A stretch of 15,540 bases of DNA from JBEINZ01 sp040377825 (lineage in GTDB: Bacteria > Pseudomonadota > Alphaproteobacteria > Rhizobiales > Ancalomicrobiaceae), in assembly GCA_040377825.1 (NCBI GenBank), contig JBEINZ010000043.1, forward strand, positions 1-15,540, in the 5' to 3' direction. Positions 14,054 to 15,540 of the stretch are shown here, piece after piece. Under the pieces are notes generated by a model. That model was not told the origin of the DNA and did no database searches. It was given only the letters and a program-made list of their open reading frames with translations. Numbering within the stretch: position 1 is the first letter of the stretch; every line of letters starts with the position of its first letter. The translations under genes and the position numbers were made by a program.

Positions 14054-14282
14054 CAGGCACTGACCTCGTTGCCGACCGCCCTCGGGAGATGGATACCGAA
14101 GCGACGAACGTTATGTATGGTACGCTGGATTGGGTTCCAGACGGAAGAATGCTCGGCGGACGTTTTCCATTTAGGCCAAGCCGGAGAAATCGACAACCGC
14201 GCGGATGCGGCTTGCGACTCCAAAGTGCGAACCCATCTTTGCGTGATTACCGACTTATGATGTCCGACCTGGAAGGTTTGCA
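14054..14282. promoter_or_regulatory. Divergent intergenic region between timA and fxsA
   Basis: This 229-base spacer must hold promoters for both directions. I find only weak candidates: TTGCGA near 14212 spaced about 17 bases from ATCTTT for fxsA, and an ATACAT-like box on the minus strand near 14110 for the timA operon. Short open frames here show no domain or codon pattern I trust. Confidence 0.4.
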
Positions 14283-14807
14283 ATGCCGATTGGGTTTTTC
14301 GTCGTTTTCGGCTTCCTCGCGTGGCCGTTTCTTGAGATCGCCGCTTTCATCGCGGTCGGTCGAGAAGTCGGTATCCTGGGAACCCTGGCGCTTGTGGTGT
14401 TGACTTCGCTTATTGGTGCTTTTCTTTTGCGTTCTCAGGGACTTGCGGGGTTAGCGAGAGTTCGCGAAGATATGCGCCGGCACACCTTGCCAGCTGAGTC
14501 GCTTGGCCATGCAGCTTTGATCGGGCTCGGTGGGGTGCTCCTTATGCTTCCAGGATTTGTGTCCGACGCCTTTGCTATTCTGCTTTTTATTCAGCCTGTT
14601 CGGCACTGGATACTGGCTACCATTGGCCGTCGGATCGCAGTCTCCGTCAATGGCCAGATGCGAGCGAGCCAAACGGTCGTGATGGACCTTGAACCGGAGG
14701 ACTGGCGTTCAGAGGTGGTGACGCGAAATCCGCGACTTCGGGCACCCAATCCAAATGACGTTTCGGACAGCGTGGGGCCGGGACCACGGCGGGTCGATCC
14801 TTCCTGA
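14283..14807 (+). CDS. fxsA: FxsA family membrane protein
   Basis: A 174-residue cytoplasmic-membrane protein. ATG 14283 has GGAAGG 6 bases upstream. Family motifs: WPFLEIAAFIAVGREVG (14-30), TSLIGAFLLRSQGL (41-54), and GGVLLMLPGFVSDAFAILL (83-101). Membrane helices fall near 3-25, 28-49 and 75-103, followed by a hydrophilic tail (about 115-174) without recognised domains. In E. coli, extra FxsA relieves exclusion of phage T7 by F plasmid PifA; its normal role is not established. It lies between the divergent timA operon and secB. Confidence 0.92.
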   Translation: MPIGFFVVFGFLAWPFLEIAAFIAVGREVGILGTLALVVLTSLIGAFLLRSQGLAGLARVREDMRRHTLPAESLGHAALIGLGGVLLMLPGFVSDAFAILLFIQPVRHWILATIGRRIAVSVNGQMRASQTVVMDLEPEDWRSEVVTRNPRLRAPNPNDVSDSVGPGPRRVDPS

Positions 14808-14986
14808 CGAATGCTTGCATTGCCTTGTAACGTCGCGCGCTCCCGTGTTAGAGCGTGCTCAGGGCTCAAAACAGCGCTGTAGCGACAAAACGGTCCCAAA
14901 GTCATTAAGTTAGAGCCATTTCGAAACGCGACGAGAAAGCCCGCGCGCATGACCCGCGGTACCTCGCCCCACGCAGGAACGATACG
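14808..14986 (+). promoter_or_regulatory. fxsA-secB spacer with possible secB promoter
   Basis: This 179-base spacer has TTGTAA (14825-14830) 17 bases from TTAGAG (14848-14853), a weak promoter match, and a perfect 10-base palindrome ACAGCGCTGT (14871-14880). No terminator for fxsA is obvious. The palindrome could be a regulator site, but nothing else supports this. Confidence 0.25.
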
Positions 14987-15481
14987 ATGACAAGCGACTT
15001 CGCGAACGAAACTCCGATGGATACTCCGGTGGGTGGCGATACGCCTCAGCTCAATGTCCTTGCGCAATATGTGAAAGATCTCTCGTTCGAAAACCCGAAC
15101 GCGCCAAATTCGCTTGCGCCACGCGATCGTGGTCCAGCATTGAACATTAACGTCAATGTTGGAGCTCGGCCGCTGACCGGTACCGATTTTGAGGTCGATC
15201 TGTCGCTGGAGGCGAAGGCAACAAACGAGACGGGGACCGTGTTCGCCATCGAACTCGTCTATTCGGGGCTCTTTAGAATTCAGAATGTTCCCGAAGAACA
15301 TGTCCATCCCTTCGTTCTGATCGAATGCCCGCGCCTGTTGTTCCCCTTCGCGCGACAGATCGTGGCCGAGGCTACTCGCAATGGCGGCTTCCCGCCGCTC
15401 ATGATCGATCCGATTGATTTCGTTGCGCTTTATCAACAAAACATGGCGCAGGCCCAGGTCCGCCAGTCGCAACCGAACTGA
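14987..15481 (+). CDS. secB: Protein-export chaperone SecB
   Basis: A 164-residue cytosolic chaperone that holds preproteins unfolded and hands them to SecA; it works as a tetramer. ATG 14987 has AGGA 8 bases upstream. Family features: LNVLAQYVKDLSFENPNAP (22-40), LNINVNVGA (52-60), GTVFAIELVYSGLFRIQNVPE (83-103), HPFVLIECPRLLFPFARQIVAEATRNGGFPPLMIDPIDFVALY (107-149). The last block holds the universally conserved CPR.LFP.AR and GGFPP.....DF segments. The N-terminal 20 residues and the Gln-rich tail are variable. Length is normal for alphaproteobacteria. A terminator-like hairpin follows immediately. Confidence 0.97.
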   Translation: MTSDFANETPMDTPVGGDTPQLNVLAQYVKDLSFENPNAPNSLAPRDRGPALNINVNVGARPLTGTDFEVDLSLEAKATNETGTVFAIELVYSGLFRIQNVPEEHVHPFVLIECPRLLFPFARQIVAEATRNGGFPPLMIDPIDFVALYQQNMAQAQVRQSQPN

Positions 15482-15489
15482 ACCATCGC

Positions 15490-15516
15490 TCGGATGGGAC
15501 AATCACACCCATCCGA
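15490..15516 (+). terminator. secB: Hairpin after secB, probable terminator
   Basis: TCGGATGGG (15490-15498) pairs with CCCATCCGA (15508-15516) around a 9-base loop, 8 bases after the secB stop. There is no T-run afterwards. It shares the 11-base string CGCTCGGATGG (15487-15497) with the palindrome at 6847-6857. Confidence 0.5.
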
Positions 15517-15540
15517 TCGGCTGTTGGTGGCCACCGCAAC

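Noticed and set aside
14053..14283. Small open frames in the timA-fxsA spacer
   Set aside because: No ribosome site, domain or consistent codon pattern; the region is better explained as divergent promoters.
14591..15502. Minus-strand open frame of 303 codons across fxsA and secB
   Set aside because: It is antisense to secB and fxsA, whose family motifs are unmistakable; length alone reflects GC-rich codon usage.

Overview
The window looks like a chromosomal segment of an alphaproteobacterium, most likely of the order Hyphomicrobiales (Rhizobiales). The signs are high GC, a TimA/Tim44-like protein, FxsA, MltA, an Smr-domain protein and SecB clustered together, a Yej-type peptide importer preceded by two binding proteins, and an infC gene that appears to start at AUU. 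Genes are tightly packed. The longest gene-free stretch is about 230 bases, and I see no tRNA, rRNA, CRISPR array, insertion sequence or phage gene. It reads mostly as core or housekeeping DNA, and I did not find a convincing new multi-gene system.

Bases 1-6813 (+) hold a Yej-type oligopeptide ABC importer operon: the 3' end of one family 5 binding protein, a second complete Tat-exported binding protein, permeases YejB and YejE, and a double ATPase YejF. Junctions overlap or nearly overlap. The one exception is the 64-base yejE-yejF gap, which is spanned by a 23-codon open frame overlapping its neighbours by ATGA at both ends.

Bases 6814-6946 are a convergent spacer with a long imperfect palindrome and a perfect 8-bp hairpin. 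Next on the minus strand come a periplasmic gamma-glutamyltranspeptidase (6947-8734) and an ABHD10-like alpha/beta hydrolase (8815-9597). The transpeptidase and the importer could together salvage gamma-glutamyl peptides, but that is inference.

Bases 9802-10341 (+) encode translation initiation factor IF-3, diverging from the hydrolase. A GC-rich hairpin terminator follows, and no rpmI-rplT is seen here. A glycolipid-binding-fold protein (10490-11089) comes next.

Bases 11136-14053 (-) form a four-gene operon: timA, mltA, an smr-domain gene and an XRE-type regulator, with gaps of 3, 3 and -4 bases. Diverging from timA is fxsA (14283-14807), followed by secB (14987-15481) and a terminator-like hairpin at the window end. 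This block concerns the cell envelope and protein export: an inner-membrane Tim44-like protein, peptidoglycan lysis, an FxsA membrane protein and the SecB chaperone.
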